Positions 16,212 to 24,889 of a DNA stretch of 64,000 bases are shown piece after piece. The position numbers and the translations under genes were made by a program. The notes below the pieces were generated by a model that worked only from the letters and a program-made list of their open reading frames with translations, had not been told where the DNA came from and did not search any database. The stretch's first letter is position 1; every line of letters begins with the position of its first letter. Source of the DNA: Pararhizobium sp. IMCC21322 (GTDB lineage: Bacteria; Pseudomonadota; Alphaproteobacteria; Rhizobiales; GCA-2746425); assembly GCF_030758295.1 (NCBI RefSeq), contig NZ_CP132335.1, positions 1,526,412 through 1,590,411 of the forward strand, written 5' to 3'.

Positions 16212-16766
16212 CTAACCTCCTGTGGTGGCGTCTTCCTGCCCCAGTTCGATCTGCAGCCGCACGCCGTAGCCTTCACTCATACCAAGCAGCGTTTGGTTCA
16301 GCGTGTGGGGGCCACCCGCATAGTCGCCCGTTCCGCCGGTAACAGCTCGTGTGATGGTCGTGCCAATATCCGCCAGTTCAGGGCCATGGCTTATCAGCAG
16401 GTCGCCATCATCAAAGCGATAGATTTGCCGGGTCATCACGATGGCGCCGGTTTCAGTGCGCATGCCATCTCCCACGAAGAACCCGTCACAAGTCCACTCG
16501 CCGATGACGAGGTCAGGAAAGGCCGGATCACCATTTGGCAATGTGCCTTCGACACCGCCTTCCAGCGTGCCTGCAGGATATATATAACCCTGTGTGACGA
16601 ATGGGTTGCCATAGGCAGGCATGCCATCATCGAAAACAGGCGCGGGAGCAAAAACGAAGCGTGAGATATCCTCTGCCACGTCGAATTCTGCGCGTGGGTC
16701 GTCGGCAAAGGCGGTGAATGGCATACAGGCTATAATTGCAACAGCCAGAGTTTTATTGAGTTTCAT
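16212..16766 (-). CDS. Secreted protein with possible allene oxide cyclase/dirigent-like barrel
   Basis: 184 residues with a signal peptide (MKLNKTLAVAIIACMPFTAFA, cleavage near residue 21). The region TITRAVTGGTGDYAGG resembles the conserved AVTGGTGxYxGA strand of dirigent/allene oxide cyclase-like barrels, and the body is rich in beta-strand-like segments. The stop is TAG at 16214-16212. It is downstream of the flavin monooxygenase group on the same strand but separated by its own start region of only 24 bp, so it may be co-transcribed. No specific function can be given. Confidence 0.7.
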   Translation of the reverse strand: MKLNKTLAVAIIACMPFTAFADDPRAEFDVAEDISRFVFAPAPVFDDGMPAYGNPFVTQGYIYPAGTLEGGVEGTLPNGDPAFPDLVIGEWTCDGFFVGDGMRTETGAIVMTRQIYRFDDGDLLISHGPELADIGTTITRAVTGGTGDYAGGPHTLNQTLLGMSEGYGVRLQIELGQEDATTGG

Positions 16767-16790
16767 CTGTCTAGGTCCTTTTATTTGAAG

Positions 16791-18029
16791 TCAGGAAGTG
16801 GGTGCGGGCGCGTCAAGTGTCGCGGCTCGCCTGGGTACAGCCCTTCGCAATGAAGGGTCGTGTTTGTTTGACGGGTATTCAGTAACGGTTCCATGCAGGG
16901 CGGCCGCAACACCGTTGGCAATGCGGTCCGCTGCGATTCCCGCCGCATCGAAATAGCCGGTAAAAATGGGCCGGAAACCGGTAAACCAAAGGCCGGGATT
17001 ATCCGGGTCACTTTCACCCATCGGGTGCCTTGGCTGGCCGCTTTCATCGAGCGCACCAAGGTGCGCCAGCAAGGGTGCAAGCCCATTACGGTAGCCGGTC
17101 GCTGCGATCACAACATCCGGGTGGAACGAAGTACCGTCGGTCAGATGGATACGGGTTCGCTCGAAACGCTCGACGCCGGAAACGACCCGGAACCGTCCGG
17201 ACTTCAGCTCCGCGATATAACCATCGTCGATTGCGAACGCCACGCCATCGCGCACGAGCCGCGTGCCGCTGCCGTCGGGATGGCTTTTGAGCCCGTATCG
17301 CTCAAGATTGCCCAAGAAAAGGCGCTGGGTGATCCGAAAAGCGGGGTCGACGATCGCAAGAGGCAGCGCTGCAAAAACCCGCGCCAGCCGGTGCAGAGGC
17401 AATCCGAATATGCGCGTCGGTACCACCGCCGGGCCGTGCCGGACGGAAATGAGCACCTCTGCCGGGCGATGCCGTGCCAGATGGTTCAGGACGTCTGATC
17501 CGGAGTTTCCCGCGCCCACAACAAGCACGCGTTTGCCATCAAACCGGGATGCATCACCCAGATCGGCAGCATGGAGGAGTTCGCCTTCGAATGTCTCCCG
17601 GCCCGGCCAGTCGGGCGAATAGGGGTTACTGTCCCGCCCGGTCGCAAAAACGACATGAGCCGCCAGAAAAATCCCGGCCGTCGTCGTCACCTGCCAGCCT
17701 GTCGGACTCCGCTCAATCCCGGTTACCCGGGCGCCGAACCGGATTGGCACATCCAGGTGCGTCGCATAGCGTTCCAGATGAGCCACGACCGTGTCGCGTT
17801 TGAGAAATGGGCCATCTTCACGCGGTGCTTCCTGTCCCGGGAGCCGCACGAAGTGCCGGTGTATGTTGAGCCGCAGGGCCGGATGGCGGTTACGCCATGG
17901 CTCGGCCACTCTGTTCTGTGCTTCCAGAATAGTTACCGAGAGTCCTCGTTTTTTCAGGGCCCGAGCAGTGGCGAGGCCGGACAGACCGGCCCCAATCACC
18001 AGTGTTTCATTTTCTTGGGTCGTTTGCAT
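16791..18029 (-). CDS. Flavin-containing monooxygenase-like oxidoreductase (CzcO/FMO family)
   Basis: FAD/NAD(P)-dependent monooxygenase, 412 residues from ATG 18029. FAD motif GAGLSGLATA near residue 15, NADPH motif GAGNSGSDV near 165, and the second dinucleotide-fold end IAATGYRNGL near 300. The family oxidises soft nucleophiles (N, S) or carries out Baeyer-Villiger chemistry. Start at 18029 is preferred because AAGGA lies 7 nt upstream; ATG 18050 would begin immediately after the previous stop. The gene is visibly richer in GC than the inositol and TRAP genes elsewhere in the window, which may reflect transfer. It follows a DUF1127 gene and a methyltransferase gene on the same strand. Confidence 0.86.
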   Translation of the reverse strand: MQTTQENETLVIGAGLSGLATARALKKRGLSVTILEAQNRVAEPWRNRHPALRLNIHRHFVRLPGQEAPREDGPFLKRDTVVAHLERYATHLDVPIRFGARVTGIERSPTGWQVTTTAGIFLAAHVVFATGRDSNPYSPDWPGRETFEGELLHAADLGDASRFDGKRVLVVGAGNSGSDVLNHLARHRPAEVLISVRHGPAVVPTRIFGLPLHRLARVFAALPLAIVDPAFRITQRLFLGNLERYGLKSHPDGSGTRLVRDGVAFAIDDGYIAELKSGRFRVVSGVERFERTRIHLTDGTSFHPDVVIAATGYRNGLAPLLAHLGALDESGQPRHPMGESDPDNPGLWFTGFRPIFTGYFDAAGIAADRIANGVAAALHGTVTEYPSNKHDPSLRRAVPRRAATLDAPAPTS

Positions 18030-18053
18030 GAGATGTCCTTTCAGCGTCATGCG

Positions 18054-18269
18054 TTAGAGCTTGGGCCAGCGGTCGCTGTTGCGCCGCACATATGCGTGCT
18101 CCACCAGTCCAATGTCCTTGAGTGTTTGTTCAGAAAGATGTGACACAGCCAGCTTGTCTCGCCGCTGCCTTTTCCAAACGTGGTGTCGGGCCATCAGCCA
18201 AGTCATGAAACCGCCGATACGTCTGCGTGCAGGGCTCGGTATTTGGTCGTGATTCAATATCAGACCCAT
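18054..18269 (-). CDS. DUF1127 domain small protein
   Basis: 71-residue basic protein with the DUF1127 (YjiS-like) signature LSEQTLKDIGL at about residues 47-57, preceded by a positively charged helix. Start ATG 18269 has AAAGGA upstream; the frame stays open further but the upstream part overlaps the methyltransferase gene. DUF1127 proteins are small Arg-rich proteins, some of which bind RNA and affect phosphate or carbon metabolism in alphaproteobacteria; the role here is unknown. Located between the methyltransferase and monooxygenase genes. Confidence 0.83.
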   Translation of the reverse strand: MGLILNHDQIPSPARRRIGGFMTWLMARHHVWKRQRRDKLAVSHLSEQTLKDIGLVEHAYVRRNSDRWPKL

Positions 18270-18295
18270 GGGATCTATCCTTTGTTGGAAGTGGT

Positions 18296-19378
18296 TCAGT
18301 CGCGGGCGACGAAGTAGGCGTTGATCGGGTCGTGCGGCAGGCGGTGTGTATCGATTTGCCCGAACCCGGCCAGTGCCAGAAACTCCTGGGCAGTCTCGAC
18401 ACCCCACATGGCGCCAAGACCCGGCCCGCCCTGACCGATTGAAATCGGCGTGCAATGCATGCTGGAGATCGTGTAGAGCAGCGGTGCAAAGGGATTGCCG
18501 ATGTTTTTCTCAAGATCGCGTGAGCCGCCAATATCCTGCATCAGGAAGACGCCCCCATCATTCAGGGAACTGCGAACCAGATTAAGCAGACCTTGAGGGT
18601 CTTTCTGGTCGTGCACAGCATCAAACGCGGTCACGAGATCGAAACTGCCAATGGCGTGACCGGTCGACAGGTTACACTCTACGAATTGCAAATTCAGCAG
18701 CCTCTTGTCCCGCGCCTCAGCCTTTGCAGAAGCAAAGGCATCCGGACAGAGATCAAATCCGACGAAGCGGCTGTTCGGAAATGCTTCGGCAAGATGCAGC
18801 ATGGCCAACCCGCCACCACAACCGACATCAGCGACATCAATACCTGTCTTCAGGCGATCAATCAGTTCGGGAACAATTGGCAGAATTGCGTCGGTAAGGC
18901 TTGCCACAACAAGCTGTGCGCTGTCCTCTGCCATCACTTCATGAAACCGGTCAAAATGCTCGTAGCAGAGCCCGCCCCCGGCACGAAATCTGTCGATCAT
19001 GGCATCTTCGACCGAGGCTGCGACGCCGATGAACTGGGCGGTGGTCGCCATGTTATTGGGCGCTGCCGCGCGGGTCAGGAAGGCGGCATGTTCTGGCGGC
19101 AATGTGAAGCTGCGATCAGATGGTGCGTACTCGACCACTCCTGAGGTCACCATGACGCCAAGCCATTCGCGCAAGTAACGCGCATTTACATCGATTGCAT
19201 TGGCAAGAGCGTCGGATGTGAGCCCGGGATTGGCGGCAAGCGCGTCGAACAAGCCAACGCGGTGACCCAGCGACGTCATGATCGCCAGAGCAGCTTCCGA
19301 AAGCGTTCCGACAAATCGTACAGCGAACGCTTCCGCTTTTGCATCGTCGAAGATTGATTTGTGATGTTGAATGTTCAT
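18296..19378 (-). CDS. SAM-dependent methyltransferase with N-terminal winged helix (Rv2258c-like)
   Basis: 360 residues. An N-terminal winged-helix dimerisation domain (about 20-90, with LRAL-type segment ARYLREWLGVM) precedes a class I methyltransferase fold; SAM-binding motif I is VADVGCGGGLAMLHLA near residue 184 and the acidic motif II FVGFDLC near 206. Start ATG 19378 (MNIQHHKSI) gives proper spacing to GGGAA, whereas ATG 19384 sits on top of it. It is divergent from the GlxA-type regulator at 19518 across 139 bp, which probably controls it. Substrate unknown; its partner monooxygenase suggests a small-molecule modification pathway. Confidence 0.87.
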   Translation of the reverse strand: MNIQHHKSIFDDAKAEAFAVRFVGTLSEAALAIMTSLGHRVGLFDALAANPGLTSDALANAIDVNARYLREWLGVMVTSGVVEYAPSDRSFTLPPEHAAFLTRAAAPNNMATTAQFIGVAASVEDAMIDRFRAGGGLCYEHFDRFHEVMAEDSAQLVVASLTDAILPIVPELIDRLKTGIDVADVGCGGGLAMLHLAEAFPNSRFVGFDLCPDAFASAKAEARDKRLLNLQFVECNLSTGHAIGSFDLVTAFDAVHDQKDPQGLLNLVRSSLNDGGVFLMQDIGGSRDLEKNIGNPFAPLLYTISSMHCTPISIGQGGPGLGAMWGVETAQEFLALAGFGQIDTHRLPHDPINAYFVARD

Positions 19379-19517
19379 TGTCATTCCCTTTTGTTCTTGA
19401 GCGGAGAAATCTCCTGCTGTGTTCGGGAAGGCAATGGACTATTCAGGTGCAAAGAAATATGATGGTATTGGAATAAACCGGTGATTATCGGACCGTATTA
19501 GGGGTATTGGAGGGGGA

Positions 19518-20528
19518 ATGAATATAGATACGGTTGTAATCGGCAGTCGTTTTGCAGGCACGTCGACGCTGTTTTCAATTCTTGATGTGCTGGCATCTGT
19601 CGGACGGGATTGGGAAGCTCTGCACGGACTCCCGTCGCTGGAACCGTACTTTTCAGTCAGTCTGAGAACGCACGACGCAGCGCCTTACTGGGACATCAAT
19701 GGGCGTAAAATTACCCCGGATGCTGCCCTCAATGAACTTCCAACACCCGATCTCATCATTGTACCCGACTTGCATCTGGATCCTGCGGGCGGGCTTCCGG
19801 AGGAGTTTGCTCCGGTGGTTGACTGGATTCGCGATGCATATGCGCGCGGCGCAATGGTTACATCTGTATGCTCCGGTTCGCTTCTGCTGGGCGCGGCTGG
19901 TGCTCTTGACGGAAACGAGGCGACAACCCATTGGGGATATGCTGATATGCTCGGGCGGAATTTCCCGGAAGTCAAAGTGTGCCGAGAACGAATTCTTGTC
20001 CCGACAGGTGAGGGCCACCGGGTTGTCACGGCCGGAGGTGCTTCGGCCTGGGCCGACCTCATGCTATATTTGATCGGGCGCTTTGCGGGGGCAGATGTGG
20101 CCCGGCGGATCGCGAAAATCTATCTGATCGAGCCTCATGCTGACGGCCAGCTGACTTACGCGTCGCTGACAGCGTGCCGTCAACATGAGGACCAACTCGT
20201 AGCCGCGTCCCAGATTTGGGCTGCTGAGCATTACAACGTTTCCAGCCCTGTTGCGGCAATGGCGCGGAGCAGCCAATTGACCGATCGCGGCTTCCACCGC
20301 AGGTTCAAACGTGCGACCGGACAGGCACCCGCCGACTACGTTCAGACATTGCGTATCGAAGAAGCCAAGCAATTACTGGAAACGACCGAGATGCCGATCG
20401 ACGATATCTCTACCGAAGTTGGCTACACGGAACCTTCCAGTTTCCGATCGGCATTCCGCAAGCGCGTAGGCATTTCCGCTTCCGCATATCGCAAGAAGTG
20501 GCGGGCGCTTGCACCGACGGCAGGATAA
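19518..20528 (+). CDS. GlxA/FtrA-family AraC-type transcriptional regulator
   Basis: 336 residues: N-terminal DJ-1/PfpI (class I glutamine amidotransferase-like) sensor domain (about 3-190, with the nucleophile-elbow region VTSVCSGSLLLGAAG) and a C-terminal AraC double helix-turn-helix (about 225-325, with GFHRRFKRATGQAPADY and IDDISTEVGYTEPSSFRSAF). Start ATG 19518 is preceded by GGAGGGGG. Divergent from the methyltransferase group, its most likely target. Effector unknown. Confidence 0.91.
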   Translation: MNIDTVVIGSRFAGTSTLFSILDVLASVGRDWEALHGLPSLEPYFSVSLRTHDAAPYWDINGRKITPDAALNELPTPDLIIVPDLHLDPAGGLPEEFAPVVDWIRDAYARGAMVTSVCSGSLLLGAAGALDGNEATTHWGYADMLGRNFPEVKVCRERILVPTGEGHRVVTAGGASAWADLMLYLIGRFAGADVARRIAKIYLIEPHADGQLTYASLTACRQHEDQLVAASQIWAAEHYNVSSPVAAMARSSQLTDRGFHRRFKRATGQAPADYVQTLRIEEAKQLLETTEMPIDDISTEVGYTEPSSFRSAFRKRVGISASAYRKKWRALAPTAG

Positions 20529-20565
20529 TTTGTTTCAATGTTGATCATCATATCGAAATCCCGCC

Positions 20566-20587
20566 ACCCTGCGGACATCCGCAGGGT
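20566..20587. promoter_or_regulatory. Palindrome upstream of the DctB-like gene
   Basis: ACCCTGCGGA and its exact reverse complement are separated by 2 nt (CA). The core CTGCGGA-N2-TCCGCAG (20569-20584) recurs at 23747-23762 before the TAXI binding-protein gene. The pair is best explained as the binding site of the DctD-like regulator encoded between them. It could also end the GlxA-type gene transcript, but no T-run follows. Confidence 0.75.
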
Positions 20588-20613
20588 AATGTGACATTAA
20601 CAGCGGGGCGCGT

Positions 20614-20643
20614 TTGAACTGGGGAAGGATAATCCGGTATACC
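20614..20643 (+). promoter_or_regulatory. Candidate sigma-70 type promoter of the DctB-like gene
   Basis: TTGAAC (20614-20619) and TATACC (20638-20643) with an 18-nt spacer, 26 bp before the ATG and 27 bp after the palindrome at 20566-20587. Identified by eye only. Confidence 0.4.
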
Positions 20644-20668
20644 TCCCAAACAACAAGTTGGGAAAGAT

Positions 20669-22414
20669 ATGTCCGCCCAAAATAGAGTCGCTCTGGCTCC
20701 CGATTCCCGCCTCTTCGGCCGCAAAAGCATTGCGATCATACTCATTGCAATGGCGTTAGGCGCCAGTGCGCTGGTGTTCTTCGTATCCCAGACGTATTTC
20801 CGCTCATTGGATCAAGAAACGGCCCAAAGCAGGCTGAGCCTTTTTGAACGCTCATTGAACGAAACCCTCAGTCGCTTTCAGCATCTGCCTTTTGTGCTTG
20901 CACGGGATGCGACCGTTCGGGAAGTTTTGGGTGGAAAACCCAATACCCGGCTGAACCGCAGACTATCGGCCTTTGCAAGAGAAGCTGAACTGGAAGCCAT
21001 CTATCTGATGGATTTGAGCGGCCTGGTTATCTCGGCTTCCAACTACGATAAGACCCCATCTTTCCTGGGCAAGAATTACGGGTTCAGGCCTTATTTCAAA
21101 GCCGCAGCTGCCGGTGGCCGCGGCAATTTTTTTGGTGTTGGTGCCACAACAGGCCGGCCCGGTTATTTTGTTTCAGAGCCAGTGCGGGCGGTGGACGGCA
21201 GCACGATTGGAATTATTGCGATCAAGCTGGATGCCAGCGAACTGCAAAAGAGTTGGGAGGAGGCAGATGAAGCCGTCCTGGCAACGAACGCTGATGGGAT
21301 CGTCGTACTCGCATCCGATCGGACGTGGCTTTACAAGACGATCAATCATCTCGAACCGCAACAGCTGGAAGCGATCCGGCTCAGCAAGCAGTTTGGGAAT
21401 GTGAATGTGGTGCCCCTGTCCTGGAAAAAAGAGGGACCAGCCTCCGTCGAGTTGCTTGGAAATACCTATACATTGGCAAGCACGGATGCAGCCTTTCTGG
21501 ACTGGAAAATCCACTATTTGCTGAATGGCGCGCGCGCTTACGAGCGAACAATTTTGGCAACTTCGATATTTGGGTCATTGATTGCATTGCTGATGGGGTT
21601 TGCTGCCTATTTGCGTTCAAAACGGATACAGGCAGCGCTGGTTGCTTCGCAGTCAGATCGCCAGGAACTGGTGCACGCAAACCGCCAGCTTGAAAGCGCA
21701 CAAGCAGAATTAGCTCGCGCCAGTAAACTGGCAGCATTGGGACAATTATCAGCATCAGTGGTGCATGAACTGGGACAGCCCATCTCGGCATTGCGAAACT
21801 ATCTGACGGCGGAAGAACTCAGCAACGATACTGCCAGCCTGCCGACACTCAACAAGCTGGTTGGCGTTGTCAGCCGAATGGAGAACATCACTCGGCAATT
21901 GCGATTTTTCACCAAGCCGGGCGATGAGGCGTTTGATGTTGTCACGGTCGAAGACGTGATTTCCGATTGTCTGGAACTTACCCAACATGACATCGACTTT
22001 CAAAATGTCGATCTGACAGTTGATATTCTAACCAAGAATATGGGCGTTAAAGGCAACCGGTTAAGGCTTGAGCAGGTGTTGGTAAACCTGGTCAAAAACA
22101 GTCTCTCCTCATTGCAGGAAACCGCGGCAACAAAACTTTCAATCACAGCGTTTGAAAGTGAAGGTCGCGCCCACATCGAAGTTGCAGACAATGGTTCCGG
22201 TTTTGGTGCCCGAAATTTGGAGATCATGCAGGAACCATTCCATACGACACGCGCATCCGGCGATGGTATGGGCTTGGGGCTGTCGATTTCCTCAGCGATC
22301 ATCAGCGAGCATGATGGCACTCTGACAGCTGAAAATATTCCAGAAGGGGGCGCGAAGTTCAGAATCAGCCTGCCTCTGGCAACACATAAAAGCGAGCGTA
22401 TCGATGGCCAATGA
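20669..22414 (+). CDS. DctB-like sensor histidine kinase
   Basis: Membrane sensor kinase of the C4-dicarboxylate type, 581 residues: first transmembrane helix about 20-45, periplasmic double-PAS-like sensor domain to about 290 (including a YFVSEPVRA ligand-pocket region), second transmembrane helix about 295-315, a coiled-coil, the phospho-acceptor segment ASVVHELGQPISALRNYL (His near 368) and a HATPase domain with NLVKNSLSSL, DNGSGF and GMGLGLSIS. Its 3' end overlaps the regulator gene by 11 nt. The adjacent TAXI-TRAP genes suggest that it senses the substrate of that transporter, and not necessarily a C4-dicarboxylate. Confidence 0.9.
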   Translation: MSAQNRVALAPDSRLFGRKSIAIILIAMALGASALVFFVSQTYFRSLDQETAQSRLSLFERSLNETLSRFQHLPFVLARDATVREVLGGKPNTRLNRRLSAFAREAELEAIYLMDLSGLVISASNYDKTPSFLGKNYGFRPYFKAAAAGGRGNFFGVGATTGRPGYFVSEPVRAVDGSTIGIIAIKLDASELQKSWEEADEAVLATNADGIVVLASDRTWLYKTINHLEPQQLEAIRLSKQFGNVNVVPLSWKKEGPASVELLGNTYTLASTDAAFLDWKIHYLLNGARAYERTILATSIFGSLIALLMGFAAYLRSKRIQAALVASQSDRQELVHANRQLESAQAELARASKLAALGQLSASVVHELGQPISALRNYLTAEELSNDTASLPTLNKLVGVVSRMENITRQLRFFTKPGDEAFDVVTVEDVISDCLELTQHDIDFQNVDLTVDILTKNMGVKGNRLRLEQVLVNLVKNSLSSLQETAATKLSITAFESEGRAHIEVADNGSGFGARNLEIMQEPFHTTRASGDGMGLGLSISSAIISEHDGTLTAENIPEGGAKFRISLPLATHKSERIDGQ

Positions 22415-23744
22415 CTACCGCATTTTAGTGATTGATGACGACCGGGAAATGCGAGAGTCGCTCACGCATCTGTTGACCAAAGCCGGGTTCGAAGTTTCCA
22501 GCCTGTCGCGCGCCCAGAATGTTGAAGCACAATTATTGGCTCAGAATACAGACGTACTGCTTTGCGATGTGCGTATGCCGGGCGTGACAGGCATCGAATT
22601 GCAGGCGCAACTTCAGGAAACAAGCGACATCCCATTGGTGCTCATGACAGCCCATGGCGATATCGCGATGGCAGTAGAGGCAATTCACAACGGCGCTTAC
22701 AGCTTTCTGGAAAAGCCGTTTGATCCGCGACGGTTGCTGAAACTGTTAGAAAATGCAGCGCTGCGGCATCGATTGTCTCAAAAAACGGCCAGATTGACTG
22801 AAAGACTTACCGAGTTGTCCGGTCTTGACCGGATCATGATCGGTGACACCGAACAAATCACTGCGCTACGCACCGAGATCGTTGATCTTGCTGCCACACA
22901 ACCAAACGTCATGCTGCTCGGCGAGACCGGCACGGGAAAAGAACTTGTTGCGCGGGCGCTGCATGATCTTGGACCGCGTGCGGCCGAGCCCTTTATCGCC
23001 ATTAATTGTGCGGCAATTCCTGTGTTGCGGTTTGAGGAAATGGTGTTTGGAATTGAAGGCCAGTCATCAGGCGTGTTTGCACAGGCTGAGGGAGGCACAT
23101 TGTTCATTGATGAGCTTGGCGCTATTCCGCTGGAAGCGCAGGCCAAATTGCTGCGGTTTATTGAAACCAAAGAGTTTGCGCCTTTGGGCTCTGCCACAAC
23201 CAGGCAAGCCGACATTCGCATCGTGTCAGCAGCGAACGACAAATTGCAAATGGCGGTAGACGCAGGCGAATTTCGGGAGGACCTGTTCTTTCGCCTCAAT
23301 ACAATTATTCTCAATCTGCCACCGTTGCGTGAGCGACTCGACGACGTTCCATTGCTGTATCGCCATTATCTTGGGGTTTTTGCCGCAATCTATGAAACCG
23401 GCATTCCGCATCAAACATCTGACGATACCGCAATTCTTCTAGCGCATGACTGGCCCGGAAATGTGCGTGAATTGCGTAGCCTTTGTGAACGTCATGTTTT
23501 GGCCGCGCGGCGCGGTGATGTGTCTGTGCGTGAGTTGTTGCTGTATCCGGCTAATGAAGTTTCCGCACCGGAAACCTTGCGTGAAGCTGTGGCAGCCTTT
23601 GAGCGGGAACTGATTGGAAAAGCACTGACTTCACAGGGCGGGCGAATGGATGATGTTGCTGATGCATTGGGAATTGGCCGCCGAACACTGAATGAGAAGA
23701 TCGTAAAACTTGGTATTGAAAAATCCACGCTTCTGGAGTCCTGA
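22404..23744 (+). CDS. DctD-like response regulator lacking the GAFTGA loop
   Basis: 446 residues: receiver domain with phospho-acceptor Asp55 (LLCDVRMPG) and Lys104, a central AAA+ domain with Walker A GETGTGKE (173-180) and sensor stretch RLNTIILNLPPLRER, and a C-terminal Fis-type helix-turn-helix (DVADALGIGRRTLNEKI). The segment between the conserved FG (215-216) and GGTLFIDE (230-237) is shortened, and the GAFTGA loop that contacts sigma-54 is absent. It is therefore unlikely to activate sigma-54 promoters and may act as a conventional regulator, as with other GAFTGA-less NtrC-family proteins (HupR, Rhodobacter NtrC). Probable binding sites are the two CTGCGGA-N2-TCCGCAG palindromes flanking the dctB-dctD pair. 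Confidence 0.88.
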   Translation: MANDYRILVIDDDREMRESLTHLLTKAGFEVSSLSRAQNVEAQLLAQNTDVLLCDVRMPGVTGIELQAQLQETSDIPLVLMTAHGDIAMAVEAIHNGAYSFLEKPFDPRRLLKLLENAALRHRLSQKTARLTERLTELSGLDRIMIGDTEQITALRTEIVDLAATQPNVMLLGETGTGKELVARALHDLGPRAAEPFIAINCAAIPVLRFEEMVFGIEGQSSGVFAQAEGGTLFIDELGAIPLEAQAKLLRFIETKEFAPLGSATTRQADIRIVSAANDKLQMAVDAGEFREDLFFRLNTIILNLPPLRERLDDVPLLYRHYLGVFAAIYETGIPHQTSDDTAILLAHDWPGNVRELRSLCERHVLAARRGDVSVRELLLYPANEVSAPETLREAVAAFERELIGKALTSQGGRMDDVADALGIGRRTLNEKIVKLGIEKSTLLES

Positions 23745-23746
23745 GC

Positions 23747-23762
23747 CTGCGGAAATCCGCAG
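23747..23762. promoter_or_regulatory. Palindrome upstream of the TAXI binding-protein gene
   Basis: CTGCGGA-AA-TCCGCAG, two nt after the regulator's stop codon and 107 bp before the binding-protein ATG. Both 7-bp arms are identical to those of the palindrome upstream of the DctB-like gene. A second inverted repeat, TTGCG (23771-23775) and CGCAA (23781-23785), follows. Confidence 0.75.
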
Positions 23763-23868
23763 ACCCTTTATTGCGATTTGCGCAATTTCCTTCATAGCGA
23801 CCGCTTGGCGCTGTCCTCTACGTTGCAGAAACGTGCCGTGGAGGCGGCGCATCATGGAGGATTACCCG

Positions 23869-24867
23869 ATGAAAAAACTCACCACTTTTGTGGCTGGTGC
23901 AATGCTTGCGCTATCCACCACGGCAGTTCTTGCCGAATCCAAAGATTATATTTTGAACACCGCTTCAACTGGCGGAACCTATCACCCTGTTGGCACGGCC
24001 ATTTCGACTTTGTCGAAAGTGAAGCTTTTGCCAAGTCAGAAATTTAGCCTGACTGCTGTGAACTCAGCAGGCTCCGGTGCCAATGTTCAGGCCTTGGGCG
24101 CAGGCACTGCTGATTTTGCTATTCTGCAAGGCCTTTACGGTTCCTATGCGGCAACCGGTACCGGCCCCGTTTCGGAACCACAGCAGAATATCCGCTCGGT
24201 GAGCATGCTCTGGCAGAATGTCGAACAGTTCGTCATTGCTGCTGACTTGGTCAAAAGCGGCACTGTCGAAGACCTTGTTGCGCTGAAAGGCAAATCCGTT
24301 GGGATGGGCAAGCAAAATTCTGGCACGATTGGCTCCAACACTGTGCTGCTTTCGGGACTTGGTCTCGATGTTGAGACAGACTTTACGCTGATCCATGCAG
24401 GTTATGGTCCAACCGTTGATGCAATGGCGAATGGGCAAGCGGTTGCCGCTGGCATTCCGTCTGGCCCGCCTACCGGAGCAATCACCAAGCTGATGGCTGC
24501 CAAAGAAGGCAAATTTGTCATTCTTGATGTCACTGACGAACAGGCGAAAATGATGGATGGTGACCGCAATCTGTGGACACGTTTTGTCATTGAAGCCGGT
24601 ACTTATCCTGGCCAGGACAAGGACGTGAACACGATTGCTCAACCAAACTTCCTGGCAGTTAATGCAGATGTGGACGAAGAGCATGTCTACCAGCTCACCA
24701 AGACCATGTTTGAAAATCTTGGCTTCCTGACTGCCATTCATCCGGCAACAAAAGCCATGTCGGTCGAAAAGGCTATGGCTGGTTTGCCGGTTGCATTGCA
24801 TCCCGGTGCCGCACGTTACTACACAGAAATCGGTCTGGATGTTCCTGATCGTCTGATGGCCAAATAA
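23869..24867 (+). CDS. TAXI-family TRAP transporter solute-binding protein
   Basis: Periplasmic binding protein of the TAXI (TRAP-associated extracytoplasmic immunogenic) family, 332 residues. Signal peptide MKKLTTFVAGAMLALSTTAVLA, cleavage near residue 22; the mature protein begins with ILNTASTGGTYHPVGTAIS, the family hallmark, and has the AGTADFAILQG segment near residue 86. Start ATG 23869 has GGAGG at 23856-23860 with 8-nt spacing; a longer frame to 23710 overlaps the regulator gene and lacks a signal peptide. Followed by an intrinsic terminator and the fused permease. TAXI proteins bind dicarboxylates, glutamate or other small acids; the ligand here is unknown. Confidence 0.93.
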   Translation: MKKLTTFVAGAMLALSTTAVLAESKDYILNTASTGGTYHPVGTAISTLSKVKLLPSQKFSLTAVNSAGSGANVQALGAGTADFAILQGLYGSYAATGTGPVSEPQQNIRSVSMLWQNVEQFVIAADLVKSGTVEDLVALKGKSVGMGKQNSGTIGSNTVLLSGLGLDVETDFTLIHAGYGPTVDAMANGQAVAAGIPSGPPTGAITKLMAAKEGKFVILDVTDEQAKMMDGDRNLWTRFVIEAGTYPGQDKDVNTIAQPNFLAVNADVDEEHVYQLTKTMFENLGFLTAIHPATKAMSVEKAMAGLPVALHPGAARYYTEIGLDVPDRLMAK

Positions 24868-24889
24868 TGTCCTGAAACAGGACGGTCTG

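Noticed and set aside
23745-23868. Possible sigma-54 promoter before the TAXI gene (GGCGC ... TTGCAG)
   Set aside because: The distance between the GG and GC elements is 16 nt instead of 10, so it does not fit, and the regulator lacks GAFTGA.
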